Notes: a model not told the origin generated them from the letters alone. A stretch of DNA of 64,000 nt from Streptomyces fragilis (GCF_003112515.1 NZ_BEVZ01000004.1:124001-188000), one strand, 5' to 3'. Shown: positions 25,701-33,927, numbered from the stretch's first letter. Translations and numbers: made by a program.

Positions 25701-25886
25701 CGGGCGGCCCACGCGGACGCGCTCCTCACCCTGGGGCGTCTGGAGTCCGCGCTCGGCCGGCCCGCCGACGCGGCCGCCCGTGCCCGCGCGGTCCTCGCCG
25801 CCTGCGACGCGGACCCCGACCCCTCCGGCCCCCTCCACGCCCGCCGTTCGGACGCCGAGGCCCTCCTCCAGGAGACGGCCTCCTGA
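22734..25886 (+). CDS. Large TPR-repeat protein coupled to HSP90-like gene
   Basis: 1050 aa. It starts at TTG 22734, inside the stop of the HSP90-like gene, with GAGGAGG upstream. The whole protein is helical repeats. The N-terminal half (about 1-420) holds TPR-like units, for example HSERAVRSCEFHVASHVGDL and LERAERAYQAWLAADRDR. A low-complexity Ala/Gly/Asp linker follows (about 424-507), and then a second superhelix to the C terminus (LFATAATLYAEAGDLGEAL, DAAYARAGELWRELGDLPGQ). Eukaryotic HSP90 recruits TPR cochaperones, but through a C-terminal MEEVD that is absent here, so any contact must differ. No catalytic motif is visible. Confidence 0.88.
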   Translation: MTSVTSLDELRRAIAENGERPEGPSRNARAEQLLADAEALGIPLAVIEALGHQLTVYNYSSEKDKAFVPFARLLRMWDERPEDFDAYETHSLFWRFKWMSTGMLGQPHIPLDAMENWLEEMERRYRLAGHSERAVRSCEFHVASHVGDLERAERAYQAWLAADRDRMADCYACELQGQGWWQVMAGRDAEALEVWGPVLEGRFTCAHEPHNVLASSLLPLLRLGRLDEAKAHHLRGFRLVRATESMRSSYAEHVEFCALTGNEARALELLAQRPAYFTDDGHPSSKKDYLAVTALVMDRLVALGMGARQVPGPAGRDWTAAELAAHARQEALSLAEAFDRRNGTSYVSDQVRERMAREPLVERLPLGVRVSVATVGPRPASAAGAASSGSSDGRQDLAALLAEARRRSEALLPSAVEAWEAVERAAGSAGATVASGGAASVGSAANADSPAGAGSTANAGGAVTPGSAAGAGSTANADGPAGADGPVGADDAAGADGPVGADDAAAGVVLTARDRAEIAEHRAMALGPDGLDLFATAATLYAEAGDLGEALAARARGVYARTLSGKLDGALEDVTAPYRQCLALFAAGDTGVRQTASVLMARARVLLRLTQGADGQEPDPAAETEAAEGTREAAREVLAFVAEHAPGTEDPHLVSRTAEAHAMLGDLAGSPEEAVPELTLAVRQFLDAGLPWYTVEYESRLAAIAHHLDDPETAALHLRAALEHGGQALPAAGHAHLHLQLCEVLTECADGGAVVAEAADHALEAAHWADEAGQGATLGAYARHRLGGLLHRQGRWAEAAEVMESTLPDLSPETHGDGVVVQTLWWLGDCLAALGDHREAAERRLRAAELAAHWPEQWDHATLAHLAAESLSRAELPSEADAAYARAGELWRELGDLPGQVRALRARAWLAAEDDAPAARQLMEQALAACREAVTVAEDDAGRLPAQAELAGTHHQFGGLLADHEGPSEEARGHLTEAVSGFAALGEAARAAHADALLTLGRLESALGRPADAAARARAVLAACDADPDPSGPLHARRSDAEALLQETAS
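24183..24250 (+). repeat. 36-bp tandem repeat in the TPR gene linker
   Basis: Two near-perfect copies of a 36-bp unit (starting 24183 and 24219) encode repeated Ala/Gly/Asp residues in the low-complexity linker. Being a multiple of three, copy number can change without a frameshift. Confidence 0.75.
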
Positions 25887-26025
25887 CCGCCGCCCGCCCC
25901 GCGAGCCGCGCGTCTGCGCGCCCCGTGGGGCGGGACGGACACGCCGCCGACCCGCGGCCCGGCGTGCGCCCGCCCTCGAACCCGTCCTCGCGTTCCTTCA
26001 CCGTCCAGCCCTCAGGATCCTCACC

Positions 26026-26715
26026 ATGTCCGCGCCCGGCGCCCTTCGTCCGCCCGTCGTCCCGCGCGGTGCGCGGCCTGCCTCGCGGGGCCCGCTCGTC
26101 GTTCTGACGGTCCTGCTGGCGGCAGCGGCGCTCAGCGACCTGTTCGCCGTCCACGCCGGCGTCCGGCTGCTCACGCTGCTCGGCGGGGACCAGGGTTTCG
26201 TCGCCGTGCCCGTGGACGAACTGCGCTCCGCGCACGAGCTGTACGGGACCACCGCGGGGCGTCTGCAGGCGGCGGCCCATCTCCTCTGCGCGGTCGCCTT
26301 CCTCGTCTGGTTCGTCGCGATGCGCCGCGCCGCCGGGCCCCTGGCGCCGGACCGTTTCCGCAACGGCCCCGGCTGGGCGCTCGCCGCCTGGTTCGTCCCG
26401 GTGGCGAACCTCGTCCTCCCCCACCGGGTCGCCGTCGACATGTGGCGGGCCTGCTCCCCCACGCCGTCCGAGGAGCGGACGCCGCCCCGCACACCGCTGT
26501 GGCCGGTGCACCTCTGGTGGGGCCTGTTCCTCGGGGCCGTCCTGATCGGCCGATGCGGCGCCGCGGGCCTCGACCTGGCCGACACCCTCCAGCGGACGAG
26601 GACCGCCGTGGCCCTGTCCACCGCGAGCGACCTGCTGGCCGTCGCCTCCGCGGCCTCGGCCGCGTACTTCGCCGTCCGCCTGACGGCCATGCACCGCGCG
26701 AAGGCGTCCCGGTAA
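26026..26715 (+). CDS. DUF4328-type membrane protein
   Basis: 229 aa with about four membrane segments: LVVLTVLLAAAALSDLFAV, LQAAAHLLCAVAFLVWFVAM, a third around LVLPHRVAVDMWRAC...WWGLFLGAVLIG and a last one (ASDLLAVASAASAAYFAV). The motif WFVPVANLVLPHRVAVDMWRA (split here) is the hallmark I associate with DUF4328. Function unknown. It follows the TPR gene by 139 bp. Confidence 0.8.
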   Translation: MSAPGALRPPVVPRGARPASRGPLVVLTVLLAAAALSDLFAVHAGVRLLTLLGGDQGFVAVPVDELRSAHELYGTTAGRLQAAAHLLCAVAFLVWFVAMRRAAGPLAPDRFRNGPGWALAAWFVPVANLVLPHRVAVDMWRACSPTPSEERTPPRTPLWPVHLWWGLFLGAVLIGRCGAAGLDLADTLQRTRTAVALSTASDLLAVASAASAAYFAVRLTAMHRAKASR

Positions 26716-26753
26716 CGGCCCCACCACGCCGACGGCGTCAGTCCACGCCGATG

Positions 26754-28475
26754 TCACTCCACGCCGATGAGGAGGGGGGCTCCCTGGGCGCCGCCGTGGT
26801 GGACGACGGTGTCGACGGCGAGGTGGTGGTCGTGGACGTGCGCCTCGAGGGTGGCGGCGAGGGCGGCGGGGGCGGTGTCGTCGAGGACCAGGGTGACGAG
26901 TTCGCCGCCCGCGGAGAGCATGCGGTCCAGGACGTCGAGCGCCACCGCGGTGACGTCCGAGCCGATGAGGGCGACGTCGCCCTCGACCATGCCGAGGACG
27001 TCACCCGGCTGGCAGATGCCGGCCATGGTCCACGCCTGCCGGTCGGCGACCGCGACCTCGGCGAACCGCGTCGCGCCGGCCGCGGAGGTCATGGACACCA
27101 CGTCCTCGTCGAAGCTGCGCTCCGGCTGGTGGACGGCGAGCGCGGCGATCCCCTGGACCGCGGCGCGGGTGGGGATCAGGGCGACGCGGATCCCCTCGGC
27201 CCGGGCCTGTTCCGCGGCGGCCGCGGCGGTGCGGCGCAGCTCGTCGTCGTTGGGGAGCAGCACCACCTCGCGGGCGTGCGCGGCGCGGACGGCATCCAGC
27301 AGTTCCTCGGTGGAGACCGGCCGCCCGGAGGGCGCCAGCACCGTGGCCGCGCCCGTCTCGGCGCACAGCGCGGCCAGCCCCTCGCCGGGCAGGACCGCGA
27401 CGACCGCCCGCCGGCTCGGCTCCGCCGGGGCGCCGTGCCCGCCCGCCCGCCCCGCGGTCGCGGCGGCGTCGGCGGCGAAGTGCGTGATGCGGATCCGGTG
27501 CGGCCGCCCCGTCTCGACCGCGGCCTCCACCGCGGCTCCCGGGTCGTCGACGTGGACGTGGACGTTCCACAGCCCGTCGCCGCCGACCACCACCAGGGAG
27601 TCGCCGAGGGCGTCCAGCCGCCCGCGGAGCCGGTCCACGGCGGCGTCGTCGCACCCGTCGAGGAGGAAGATCACCTCGTAGGCCGGGCCGTCGCCGCCCT
27701 CCCCGTGCCCACCCGTCGCGCACCCGGTGGCGGCCTCGGCGGCGGGGTGCTGCGCGGCCGCCGAGGCCGTCGCCGATCCGGCCGGCCGGGTCACCGGCGT
27801 CACCCGGGGCCGCTCCCCGGTGAGCGCCTCGACCAGCGCGCCCAGGACGGCGACCAGCCCGCGCCCGCCCGCGTCGACGACGCCGGCCCGGCCCAGGGTC
27901 TCCAGCTGTCCCGGTGTCCGGGCGAGGGCCTCGCAGGCTCCCTCGTACGCGGCCCGCGCCACCGTGCCGCAGTCCGCGTCGGCTCCGGCCGAGGCCGCGG
28001 ACGCGGCGGAGGCCGCGGTGGCGGCCGCCGCGGCGGCCGAGGCGACGGTCAGCACGGTGCCCTCCACCGGGCGCGCCACGGCGTCCCAGGCGGAGTCGGC
28101 GGCCCGCCGCAGCGCCGCGCACAGCCCGTCGGCGTCCGCGTGGGGGGCCTTGTCGTCGAGGCCGTCGGCCAGGCCGCGCAGCAGCTGCGCGCAGATGGTG
28201 CCGGAGTTGCCCCGGGCGCCGACCAGCGCGCCGTGGGCCATGGCCCGCATCGCCTCGGAGTGGGAGGGGAGGGCCCCGGCGGCGAAGGCGTCCTCGACGC
28301 CCGCGGCGGCCGCCTCGAGGGTCAGGTAGAGATTGGTCCCGGTGTCGCCGTCGGGCACCGGGTAGACGTTGATGGCGTCGATCTCCTCGCGCGCCCGTCC
28401 CAGCGCGGCGAGCGCCAGAGCGCACCAGGCGCGCACCGTGGATGCGTCGAAGAACGTCTCCGGCACCTTCGGCAC
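26754..28475 (-). CDS. DAK1/DegV-like and DhaL-domain protein (YloV/FakA family)
   Basis: 573 aa. The N-terminal DhaL (DAK phosphatase) domain has the metal/ATP motif INVYPVPDGDTGTNL and a helical bundle with HGALVGARGNSGTI. The C-terminal half includes YEVIFLLDG and an ACT-like segment (GDSLVVVGGDGLWNVHVH), then a domain ending LIGVE. In Firmicutes the homologue FakA phosphorylates fatty acids bound to FakB/DegV; in actinobacteria this is untested to my knowledge. Ala/Gly-rich linkers are expanded relative to the family. Start GTG 28475 has GGGAGG upstream. It is divergent from rpmB and usually lies next to recG, but here the HSP90/TPR/DUF4328 genes separate them. Confidence 0.9.
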   Translation of the reverse strand: MPKVPETFFDASTVRAWCALALAALGRAREEIDAINVYPVPDGDTGTNLYLTLEAAAAGVEDAFAAGALPSHSEAMRAMAHGALVGARGNSGTICAQLLRGLADGLDDKAPHADADGLCAALRRAADSAWDAVARPVEGTVLTVASAAAAAATAASAASAASAGADADCGTVARAAYEGACEALARTPGQLETLGRAGVVDAGGRGLVAVLGALVEALTGERPRVTPVTRPAGSATASAAAQHPAAEAATGCATGGHGEGGDGPAYEVIFLLDGCDDAAVDRLRGRLDALGDSLVVVGGDGLWNVHVHVDDPGAAVEAAVETGRPHRIRITHFAADAAATAGRAGGHGAPAEPSRRAVVAVLPGEGLAALCAETGAATVLAPSGRPVSTEELLDAVRAAHAREVVLLPNDDELRRTAAAAAEQARAEGIRVALIPTRAAVQGIAALAVHQPERSFDEDVVSMTSAAGATRFAEVAVADRQAWTMAGICQPGDVLGMVEGDVALIGSDVTAVALDVLDRMLSAGGELVTLVLDDTAPAALAATLEAHVHDHHLAVDTVVHHGGAQGAPLLIGVE

Positions 28476-28770
28476 CCTGCGCCTCCCTGATGTGATGGTC
28501 TGCTGGACCGGAAGGCAGCGTAGTCCCCGCCCGCGGCCGGTGTTCCACCCTGTCTCCCCGACCCCGGCGGCACCGCCCCGTGCGAGGGCTCCGGGCGGGC
28601 GGACGGAGGCTCCGTGGTAGTTTCGTCGAACGGACACAGCCGTTGTATGCTGTTCCGGTTGCCCGATCCGTTCGGGCCATTCCCCTGGCAAGGCCACTCA
28701 GATCCCTTCGATCCGACCCCTGGCATGCCGGGGTCCACCGTAAGTGCATCTGAAGTCTTTGGAGTGACCC
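28476..28770. other. Divergent promoter region of the DAK gene and rpmB
   Basis: 295 bp without a gene. A TATGCT at 28646-28651 on the plus strand is a possible -10 for rpmB, with no convincing -35. Nothing else recognised. Confidence 0.35.
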
Positions 28771-28956
28771 GTGGCTGCCAACTGCGACGTCTGCGGCAAG
28801 GGCCCGAGCTTCGGCAACAACATCTCGTTTTCGCACCGCCGTACGCCCCGTCGCTGGAACCCCAACATCCAGCGCGTTCGTACCGTGGTGGGCGGGACGC
28901 CGAAGCGCGTGAACGCTTGCACCTCGTGCATCAAGGCCGGCAAGGTCTCGCGCTGA
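28771..28956 (+). CDS. rpmB: 50S ribosomal protein L28 (zinc type)
   Basis: 61 aa from GTG 28771 with GGAG upstream: [33 protein letters not shown], and [12 protein letters not shown]. Both Cys pairs (CDVC and CTSC) are present, marking the zinc-binding form. It is monocistronic and followed by a terminator. Confidence 0.97.
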   Translation: MAANCDVCGKGPSFGNNISFSHRRTPRRWNPNIQRVRTVVGGTPKRVNACTSCIKAGKVSR

Positions 28957-29032
28957 CGTCCATCACCCACTCTCCCGGGACTCCCCGGGTTGTGGGGACA
29001 TCACGCGCGGCCACTGCTGGTTCGCTGCATTG

Positions 29033-29061
29033 AGCCGGTCCACGATTCCCGTGGACCGGCT
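29033..29061 (+). terminator. Terminator of rpmB
   Basis: A perfect 12-bp stem (AGCCGGTCCACG, complement at 29050-29061) with a 5-nt loop, followed by TTCTGCT. It also faces the end of the convergent thiD. Confidence 0.85.
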
Positions 29062-29106
29062 TTCTGCTGTCCGTCCGGACGCGCCGCCCCGGGCGGGGCA
29101 GGCCCG

Positions 29107-29925
29107 TCACCGTCCGCGCGTGCGCCAGCCGTGGTCGACGGGGCCGATGCCCGACCCGAGCCGGAACCCGGCGGCTATCGCGCCCGTGACGTACTCCTTC
29201 GCCCCGGCCACCGCCTCCGGCACCGGCAGCCCGAGCGCGAGGTGGGAGGCGATCGCGGAGGCGAGGGTGCATCCGGTGCCGTGGGTGTGGCGGTTGTCGA
29301 GCCGCGGTGCCCGGAGCCAGTGCTCCTCGGCGCCGTCGGTCAGCAGGTCCACCGCCTCGCCCGCCAGGTGACCGCCCTTGACCAGCACCCAGCGCGGCCC
29401 GAACTCCAGCAGGGCGGCGGCCGCCCGCCGCATGCCGCTCTCGTCCTCCACCCGCACGCCGGTGAGCTGGGCCACCTCGTCCAGGTTGGGGGTCACCACG
29501 GTGGCCGCGGGCAGCAGCCGGCCGCGCACCGCGTCGAGGGCGGAGGCGGCCAGCAGCGGATCGCCGTGCTTGGAGACGCTCACCGGGTCGACCACCGCCG
29601 GCGCGGCGGTCGAGCCGATCAGCTCGGCGACGAGCTCGACCAGCTCGGCGGAGGACAGCATCCCGGTCTTGACGGCGTGCACGCCGATGTCGTCGGCCAC
29701 CGCCCGGTACTGGGCGCGCACCGCCTCGGCGGGGAGGTCCCACACGCCGTGCACGCCGCGTGAGTTCTGCGCGGTGACGGCGGTCAGCACGCTCATGCCG
29801 TGCACGCCGAGCGCGAGCATCGTCTTCAGGTCCGCCTGGATGCCCGCGCCGCCGCCGGAGTCGGATCCGGCGACGGTCAGCACCAGCGGCGGCGCCTGGG
29901 CGCCGGTCGTCTCCTGGTCCCCCAC
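29107..29925 (-). CDS. thiD: Hydroxymethylpyrimidine (phosphate) kinase
   Basis: Thiamine synthesis: phosphorylates HMP and HMP-phosphate to HMP-PP. 272 aa in the ribokinase fold: [20 protein letters not shown] (N-terminal substrate motif), [20 protein letters not shown] and the anion-hole/catalytic block [15 protein letters not shown]. All motifs are present. It follows thiL by seven bases, so the two form a thiL-thiD operon. No TPP riboswitch is visible upstream of thiL. Confidence 0.95.
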   Translation of the reverse strand: MGDQETTGAQAPPLVLTVAGSDSGGGAGIQADLKTMLALGVHGMSVLTAVTAQNSRGVHGVWDLPAEAVRAQYRAVADDIGVHAVKTGMLSSAELVELVAELIGSTAAPAVVDPVSVSKHGDPLLAASALDAVRGRLLPAATVVTPNLDEVAQLTGVRVEDESGMRRAAAALLEFGPRWVLVKGGHLAGEAVDLLTDGAEEHWLRAPRLDNRHTHGTGCTLASAIASHLALGLPVPEAVAGAKEYVTGAIAAGFRLGSGIGPVDHGWRTRGR

Positions 29926-29932
29926 GTGCTTC

Positions 29933-30898
29933 TCAGTCCTCCATGTCCGCGAAGTGGTCCCAGCCGCCCTTGCGGGTCCAGGGGGCGCCGTCCACGGTGA
30001 CCTGGGGCAGCGCCGACGGGTTGAGGACCTCGCCGATCACCTTCCACCGGGCGGGCAGCTTCACGTCGGGCGGGAAGGTGGCCACGATGGCGTGGTCCTC
30101 GCCCCCGGTGAGCACCCACTGCAGCGGGTCGACGCCGACCGCGGAGCCGATGTCGTGCATCTGGGTGGGGATGTCCAGCGCGCCGGAGCGGATGTCGATG
30201 CGGACCTTGCTGGCTTCCGCGATGTGCCCGAGGTCGGCGATCAGGCCGTCGCTGACGTCGCACATGGCGGTCGCCCCGAGCGAGGCCGCGGCGGGACCCG
30301 CGTGGTACGGCGGCTCGGGGCGGCGGTGCGCCTCCACGAAGGCGCGCGGCGAGCGGAACCCGCGGGAGAGCACCGCGTAGCCGGCCGCCGACCAGCCCAG
30401 CCAGCCGGTGACCGCGACCAGGTCGCCGGGCTGCGCGCCGGCCCGGGTCACCGGTTCGTGGTTGCGCAGGTCGCCGAGGGCCGTGATGGAGACGGTGATG
30501 GTGTCGCCTCGCACGACGTCCCCGCCGACCACGGCCGCGCCGGCCACCTGGCACTCGTCGCGCAGGCCGTCCATCAGCTCCGTCGGCCAGGTCACCGGCA
30601 GGTCGGCAGGCAGCACCAGGCCGAGCAGCAGGGCCGTCGGCACGGCGCCCATCGCGGCGATGTCGGCCAGGTTCTGCGCGGCGGCCTTGCGGCCGACGTC
30701 GTAGGCGGTCGACCAGTCCCGGCGGAAGTGGCGGCCCTCGATCAGGATGTCGGTGCTCGCCACCACGCGCCGGTCGGGTGCGGAGACCACGGCGGCGTCG
30801 TCGCCCGGACCGAGCCGGACCGCCGGGGTGGTGGTGAGCCGGGAGGTGAGCTCCCTGATGAGCCCGAACTCCCCCAGTTCCCCCACGGTTCCCTTCAC
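29933..30898 (-). CDS. thiL: Thiamine-monophosphate kinase
   Basis: Last step of thiamine pyrophosphate synthesis. 321 aa with [11 protein letters not shown] (metal-binding DD), [51 protein letters not shown] and [13 protein letters not shown], all canonical ThiL blocks. It lies immediately upstream of thiD. Divergent from the RAM-domain gene across 274 bp. Confidence 0.96.
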   Translation of the reverse strand: MKGTVGELGEFGLIRELTSRLTTTPAVRLGPGDDAAVVSAPDRRVVASTDILIEGRHFRRDWSTAYDVGRKAAAQNLADIAAMGAVPTALLLGLVLPADLPVTWPTELMDGLRDECQVAGAAVVGGDVVRGDTITVSITALGDLRNHEPVTRAGAQPGDLVAVTGWLGWSAAGYAVLSRGFRSPRAFVEAHRRPEPPYHAGPAAASLGATAMCDVSDGLIADLGHIAEASKVRIDIRSGALDIPTQMHDIGSAVGVDPLQWVLTGGEDHAIVATFPPDVKLPARWKVIGEVLNPSALPQVTVDGAPWTRKGGWDHFADMED

Positions 30899-31172
30899 CG
30901 CGTCTCACCGTTCCCTTCAGCCGTCGTTGTGCCGGGTATCAGTGTCATGCGTATCCCCCTGTGTACATGTCGGCGGGGTCCGCCTGCGCGCGGGGCCTCC
31001 CGGTTCGCAGGTCACGGGCGTCACGGCGGCCGCGGACGGCGTCAACCCGCGCCGGGGAGTGCACCCTGGCGCGAGAGCCCTTGATCGGCGAGGTCTCCCC
31101 CCGGGGTGGGGCTACGCGATACCGTGGCGTTCCTTTTCCCCACACGATCCTCGAAGCCGCCCTGGAGGTTCC

Positions 31173-31406
31173 GTGGTACAGGCGTACATCCTCATCCAGA
31201 CGGAGGTAGGCAAGGCGTCCTCCGTCGCCGACACGATCAGCAAGTTCTCCGGTGTGATCCAGGCCGAGGACGTGACCGGCCCGTACGACGTGATCGTGCG
31301 GGCGCAGTCCGAGTCGGTCGACGAGCTCGGTCGCATGGTCGTCGCGAAGATCCAGGGGGTGGACGGCATCACGCGGACACTGACCTGCCCGGTCGTGCAT
31401 CTGTAG
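31173..31406 (+). CDS. Stand-alone Lrp/AsnC ligand-binding (RAM) domain protein
   Basis: 77 aa from GTG 31173 with GGAGG six bases upstream. It consists only of the effector-binding domain of Lrp/AsnC regulators (AYILIQTEVGKASSVADTIS, VTGPYDVIVRAQSESVDELG, ITRTLTCPVVHL) with no helix-turn-helix. Such single-domain proteins may sense amino acids and form mixed oligomers with full-length Lrp proteins. It lies 20 bp before the DUF3515 gene on the same strand. Confidence 0.9.
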   Translation: MVQAYILIQTEVGKASSVADTISKFSGVIQAEDVTGPYDVIVRAQSESVDELGRMVVAKIQGVDGITRTLTCPVVHL

Positions 31407-31426
31407 CCCCCGTCTACCCTGGGCCG

Positions 31427-31945
31427 GTGAACTCCTCCCGTCACCGGCCTGCCTCCCGTGCCCGTCGGGCCCGTCCGCTCGCGTCGGCGGGCGCGGCCGG
31501 GCTGCTGCTGCTCCTGGCTGCCGCCTGCTCCTCGGCAGACGACCGGGCCGAAGCGGCGGTTCCCGCTCCGGGCAAGGAAGTGGCCGGACTCTGCCGTGCG
31601 CTGGACGAGGCGCTGCCGGGGACGGTGGTCGACGAGGACCGGTCCGACCCCGAGCCGCAGTCCGAGTTCACGGCGGGCTGGGGAAGCCCGGCGATCATAC
31701 TCCGCTGCGGCATTCCGCGACCCCCCGTGATGAGCGATCCGGATCAGGTGCCCGTACAGATCGAGGGGGTGTCGTACGTCATGGAGGAGCTGGAGGGCGG
31801 CGGGCACCGCTTCACCACGGCGCTGCGCCGGGCGTACGTCGAGGTCACCCTCCCCGAGGAGGTGGCCGCGGAGAGCGGGTCCTTCGCGCTGGTCGACCTG
31901 GCGCCCGCGATCAAGCGGACGGTGCCGCGCGGCATCGCGGACTGA
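31427..31945 (+). CDS. DUF3515 lipoprotein
   Basis: 172 aa. The signal sequence ends in a lipobox (LLLLAAAC, Cys34), so the protein is probably lipid-anchored outside the membrane. The mature part has the DUF3515 layout: CRALDEALP, WGSPAIILRCGIPRP, VEGVSY-like IEGVSYVMEE, and RAYVEVTLPEE with a final FALVDLAPAIKRTVP. Function unknown. In S. coelicolor, from memory, the corresponding gene is next to ddlA; here a 13-kb carotenoid island separates the two. Confidence 0.88.
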   Translation: MNSSRHRPASRARRARPLASAGAAGLLLLLAAACSSADDRAEAAVPAPGKEVAGLCRALDEALPGTVVDEDRSDPEPQSEFTAGWGSPAIILRCGIPRPPVMSDPDQVPVQIEGVSYVMEELEGGGHRFTTALRRAYVEVTLPEEVAAESGSFALVDLAPAIKRTVPRGIAD

Positions 31946-31963
31946 CCGCCCCGGGCACAGGCC

Positions 31964-32302
31964 CTAACCGCCGAGCCCTCGGAGCCCGCGGACCCGCCGG
32001 AGGATGCCGCGCAGGCGCTGCCGGAGGACGGCGGCGGGCCCGTGCGGAGGGCCGGCCCGCGGCGCGGGGGGCGCCTCCGGATCGCCGAGGCCCTCGGCGA
32101 TGCGCCGCCAGACCCGCTCCGGGGGCGCGGCCGGCAGGTCCGGCTCCCGCACCCCGCGCGCGGCCGCGACGACAAGCGCGGTCCGGCGCAGTTCCTCCCG
32201 GCAGGGCGCGCAGCGGGCGAGGTGGCACACGACGGGGTCGCCGGGCGGGGCCCGGTGGCCCTGGGCGAGTTCCATCAGGCGGGTCGGGTCGACGTGCGCC
32301 AC
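31964..32302 (-). CDS. ZAS-type zinc-binding anti-sigma-like protein
   Basis: 112 aa, soluble. It contains HLARCAPC (His27, Cys31, Cys34), the HxxxCxxC core of zinc-associated anti-sigma factors, after an N-terminal helix (VDPTRLMELAQG). The C-terminal part is Pro/Arg-rich with no membrane helix. Start GTG 32302 has AGGAAG upstream. It is the last gene of the minus-strand set litS - DUF4397 - sortase - this gene, so it is the natural candidate to restrain LitS, although anti-sigma genes normally lie directly after their sigma gene. Confidence 0.7.
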   Translation of the reverse strand: MAHVDPTRLMELAQGHRAPPGDPVVCHLARCAPCREELRRTALVVAAARGVREPDLPAAPPERVWRRIAEGLGDPEAPPAPRAGPPHGPAAVLRQRLRGILRRVRGLRGLGG

Positions 32303-32363
32303 CGTAGTCTTCCTTGTCGCTGTGCCGTGCCGCGTTCCGCGCCGCCCGGTGCCGTCGTCGCTC

Positions 32364-33086
32364 TCACGCGGGGACCGGCTCCGCGACGACGACCAGGTTG
32401 GCCCGGTAGCCGCCCTCGCCGGGGACGAAGGGCGGGGCACAGGTGATCAGGGTGAGGACGGGAGGGCCGTCGCGGCGGAACACCGCGGGCGGCAGCGCGT
32501 CGTCGGGCACCGTGGTGCGGGCGGTGACGCGGTAGCGGACCGGTTCGGCCCCCTCGCGCCACACCTCCACCTGGTCGCCGGGCTCCGCCTCGCGCAGCAG
32601 CGCGAACGTGCCGAGGGCTCCGGTGGCGTCGTCGAGGTGCCCGGCCAGCACGGCGGAGCCGCGGTCGCCGCCCGGGGCGGGGCCGAAGCGGTACCAGCCC
32701 GCGACGGCCGGGTCGGACGGCACGCGCATGTCCCCGTCCCGGGTGACGCCGACCGGCAGGACCTGCGCGTCCAGCCCGATCGCGCGCACCAGCACGCGCA
32801 GCGGAGCGTGCGCACGACGTTCGTCCTCCTCCCGCGCCGGCCGGTCCGGCCGTGCGGCCGTGCCGGGCGGAGCGGGAGCCAGGGACGGCGCGGGAGACCC
32901 CGCGGGAGCCGCAGCGGCGGGAGCCTGGGCGGCGGCGGTCGGCGCGAGGGTGGACGGGTCGGCGAGGGCGGGCCCGAAATCCGGGACCGCCACCGCCTGT
33001 CCGGTCCCCTCGTCGACCCCGACGACCGCCGCCAGCGCGGCGATCGTCGTGGCCAGGGCGACGAGTCGGCCCGTCCGCTCACCCAC
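32364..33086 (-). CDS. Class F sortase
   Basis: 240 aa transpeptidase. An N-terminal hydrophobic anchor (LVALATTIAALAAVVGV) and a Pro/Ala-rich stalk precede the sortase barrel. Catalytic residues visible: His in LAGHLDD, Cys216 in LTLITC, and Arg228 in GGYRANLVVV. Class F sortases of actinobacteria cleave LPxTG-like signals. Its start overlaps the end of the DUF4397 gene by eight bases, so that protein is its likely partner; but no LPxTG motif can be seen there. Confidence 0.9.
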   Translation of the reverse strand: MGERTGRLVALATTIAALAAVVGVDEGTGQAVAVPDFGPALADPSTLAPTAAAQAPAAAAPAGSPAPSLAPAPPGTAARPDRPAREEDERRAHAPLRVLVRAIGLDAQVLPVGVTRDGDMRVPSDPAVAGWYRFGPAPGGDRGSAVLAGHLDDATGALGTFALLREAEPGDQVEVWREGAEPVRYRVTARTTVPDDALPPAVFRRDGPPVLTLITCAPPFVPGEGGYRANLVVVAEPVPA

Positions 33087-33927
33087 GGCGTTCCGCGGCG
33101 CGGCGGACCAGGTGGACGCCGGTCAGGGTGACCGCGCCGGTGACCGCGGCCCAGGCCAGCCAGGCGTCCGGGGAGTTCTGCGTGACTCCGGCGGCCTGCG
33201 CGCCGCCCGCGGGGACGGCCTTCGGGGTGCTGCCCATCCCGCTGAGCGTCTGGGTCGCCAGGGCAAGGTTCTTGTCGTTCGCGCTGCCCCAGGCGTAGAC
33301 GATGTTGTCGCTGCCCTCCTTGAGGTTCAGGTCGGCGGGACCGATCGCCACGGTGTCGGTGCCGGCGAGCGTCACGTCGGCCGAGACGGTGCCGGCGTCC
33401 ACCACGGTGGAGTCCTGGTTCGGGTTCGTCAGGCCCTTGAAGACGGCCTGTCCGCCGGCCCGGACGTCCACGGCCGGGGCCGCGGCGACGTGCCGCACGG
33501 TCAGCCGCGTCTTGCCGGCGTCGATCGTGGACGTGTCGTTCGTGAAGGTGCTGACCGTGGGCTTGCCGTCGGCGGTCAGGTGCGCCGCGATCGTGGCGTT
33601 GGCTCCCTCGGGCACCTTGACCGTCTTCTCCAGGGCGGGGGTGCCGTCGGGCCCCTGGCCGGCCTTGAAGAGCTGTATGTCGTAGGTGCCGGCAGCCAGG
33701 TCCTGCGGCTGGGTGACGGTGCCGGGCTTGAAGTCGCCCACCAGCCGGTCGCCGTTGGCGTAGACGTCGACGGTCAAGCCCGGCACGCCGTGGAAGACGG
33801 ACACCTTGGCCGTCTCGGCCGCCTTGTCGCTGTCCCCGGCGGCCACGGCCATGGGCGCGGCGACTCCGAGGGCCAGGGCGCAGGCGCCGGCGGAGGCGGC
33901 GATGCGGAAGGGGGTGCGGGAGGTCAT
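33079..33927 (-). CDS. DUF4397 secreted, C-terminally anchored protein
   Basis: 282 aa. It has a signal peptide (RIAASAGACALALGVAAPMAVAA) and two beta-sandwich-like repeats (KVSVFHGVPGLTVDVYANGD... and LTVRHVAAAPAVDVRAGGQ...) typical of DUF4397. The C terminus has a hydrophobic helix (AWLAWAAVTGAVTLTGVHLV) and a basic end (RRAAERRG), which is sortase-substrate architecture without an obvious LPxTG. I start at ATG 33927, nine bases after GAAGGG. It lies downstream of litS, with its own candidate promoter at 33981-34007; in S. coelicolor litS is followed by two genes named litA and litB (from memory), and this may be one of them. Confidence 0.88.
   Translation of the reverse strand: MTSRTPFRIAASAGACALALGVAAPMAVAAGDSDKAAETAKVSVFHGVPGLTVDVYANGDRLVGDFKPGTVTQPQDLAAGTYDIQLFKAGQGPDGTPALEKTVKVPEGANATIAAHLTADGKPTVSTFTNDTSTIDAGKTRLTVRHVAAAPAVDVRAGGQAVFKGLTNPNQDSTVVDAGTVSADVTLAGTDTVAIGPADLNLKEGSDNIVYAWGSANDKNLALATQTLSGMGSTPKAVPAGGAQAAGVTQNSPDAWLAWAAVTGAVTLTGVHLVRRAAERRG

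Noticed and set aside
22161..25838. Long antisense open frame of 1225 codons opposite the TPR gene
   Set aside because: Arg/Gly/Val-rich shadow typical of high-GC antisense frames; no domain, and the opposite strand has a coherent TPR protein with an overlapping start.
29926..31172. TPP riboswitch upstream of thiL-thiD
   Set aside because: No sequence resembling the THI-box core was found in the thiL leader.
33079..33200. LPxTG sorting signal in the DUF4397 protein
   Set aside because: Looked for and not found; no LPxTG, LAxTG or NPxTG precedes the C-terminal helix.
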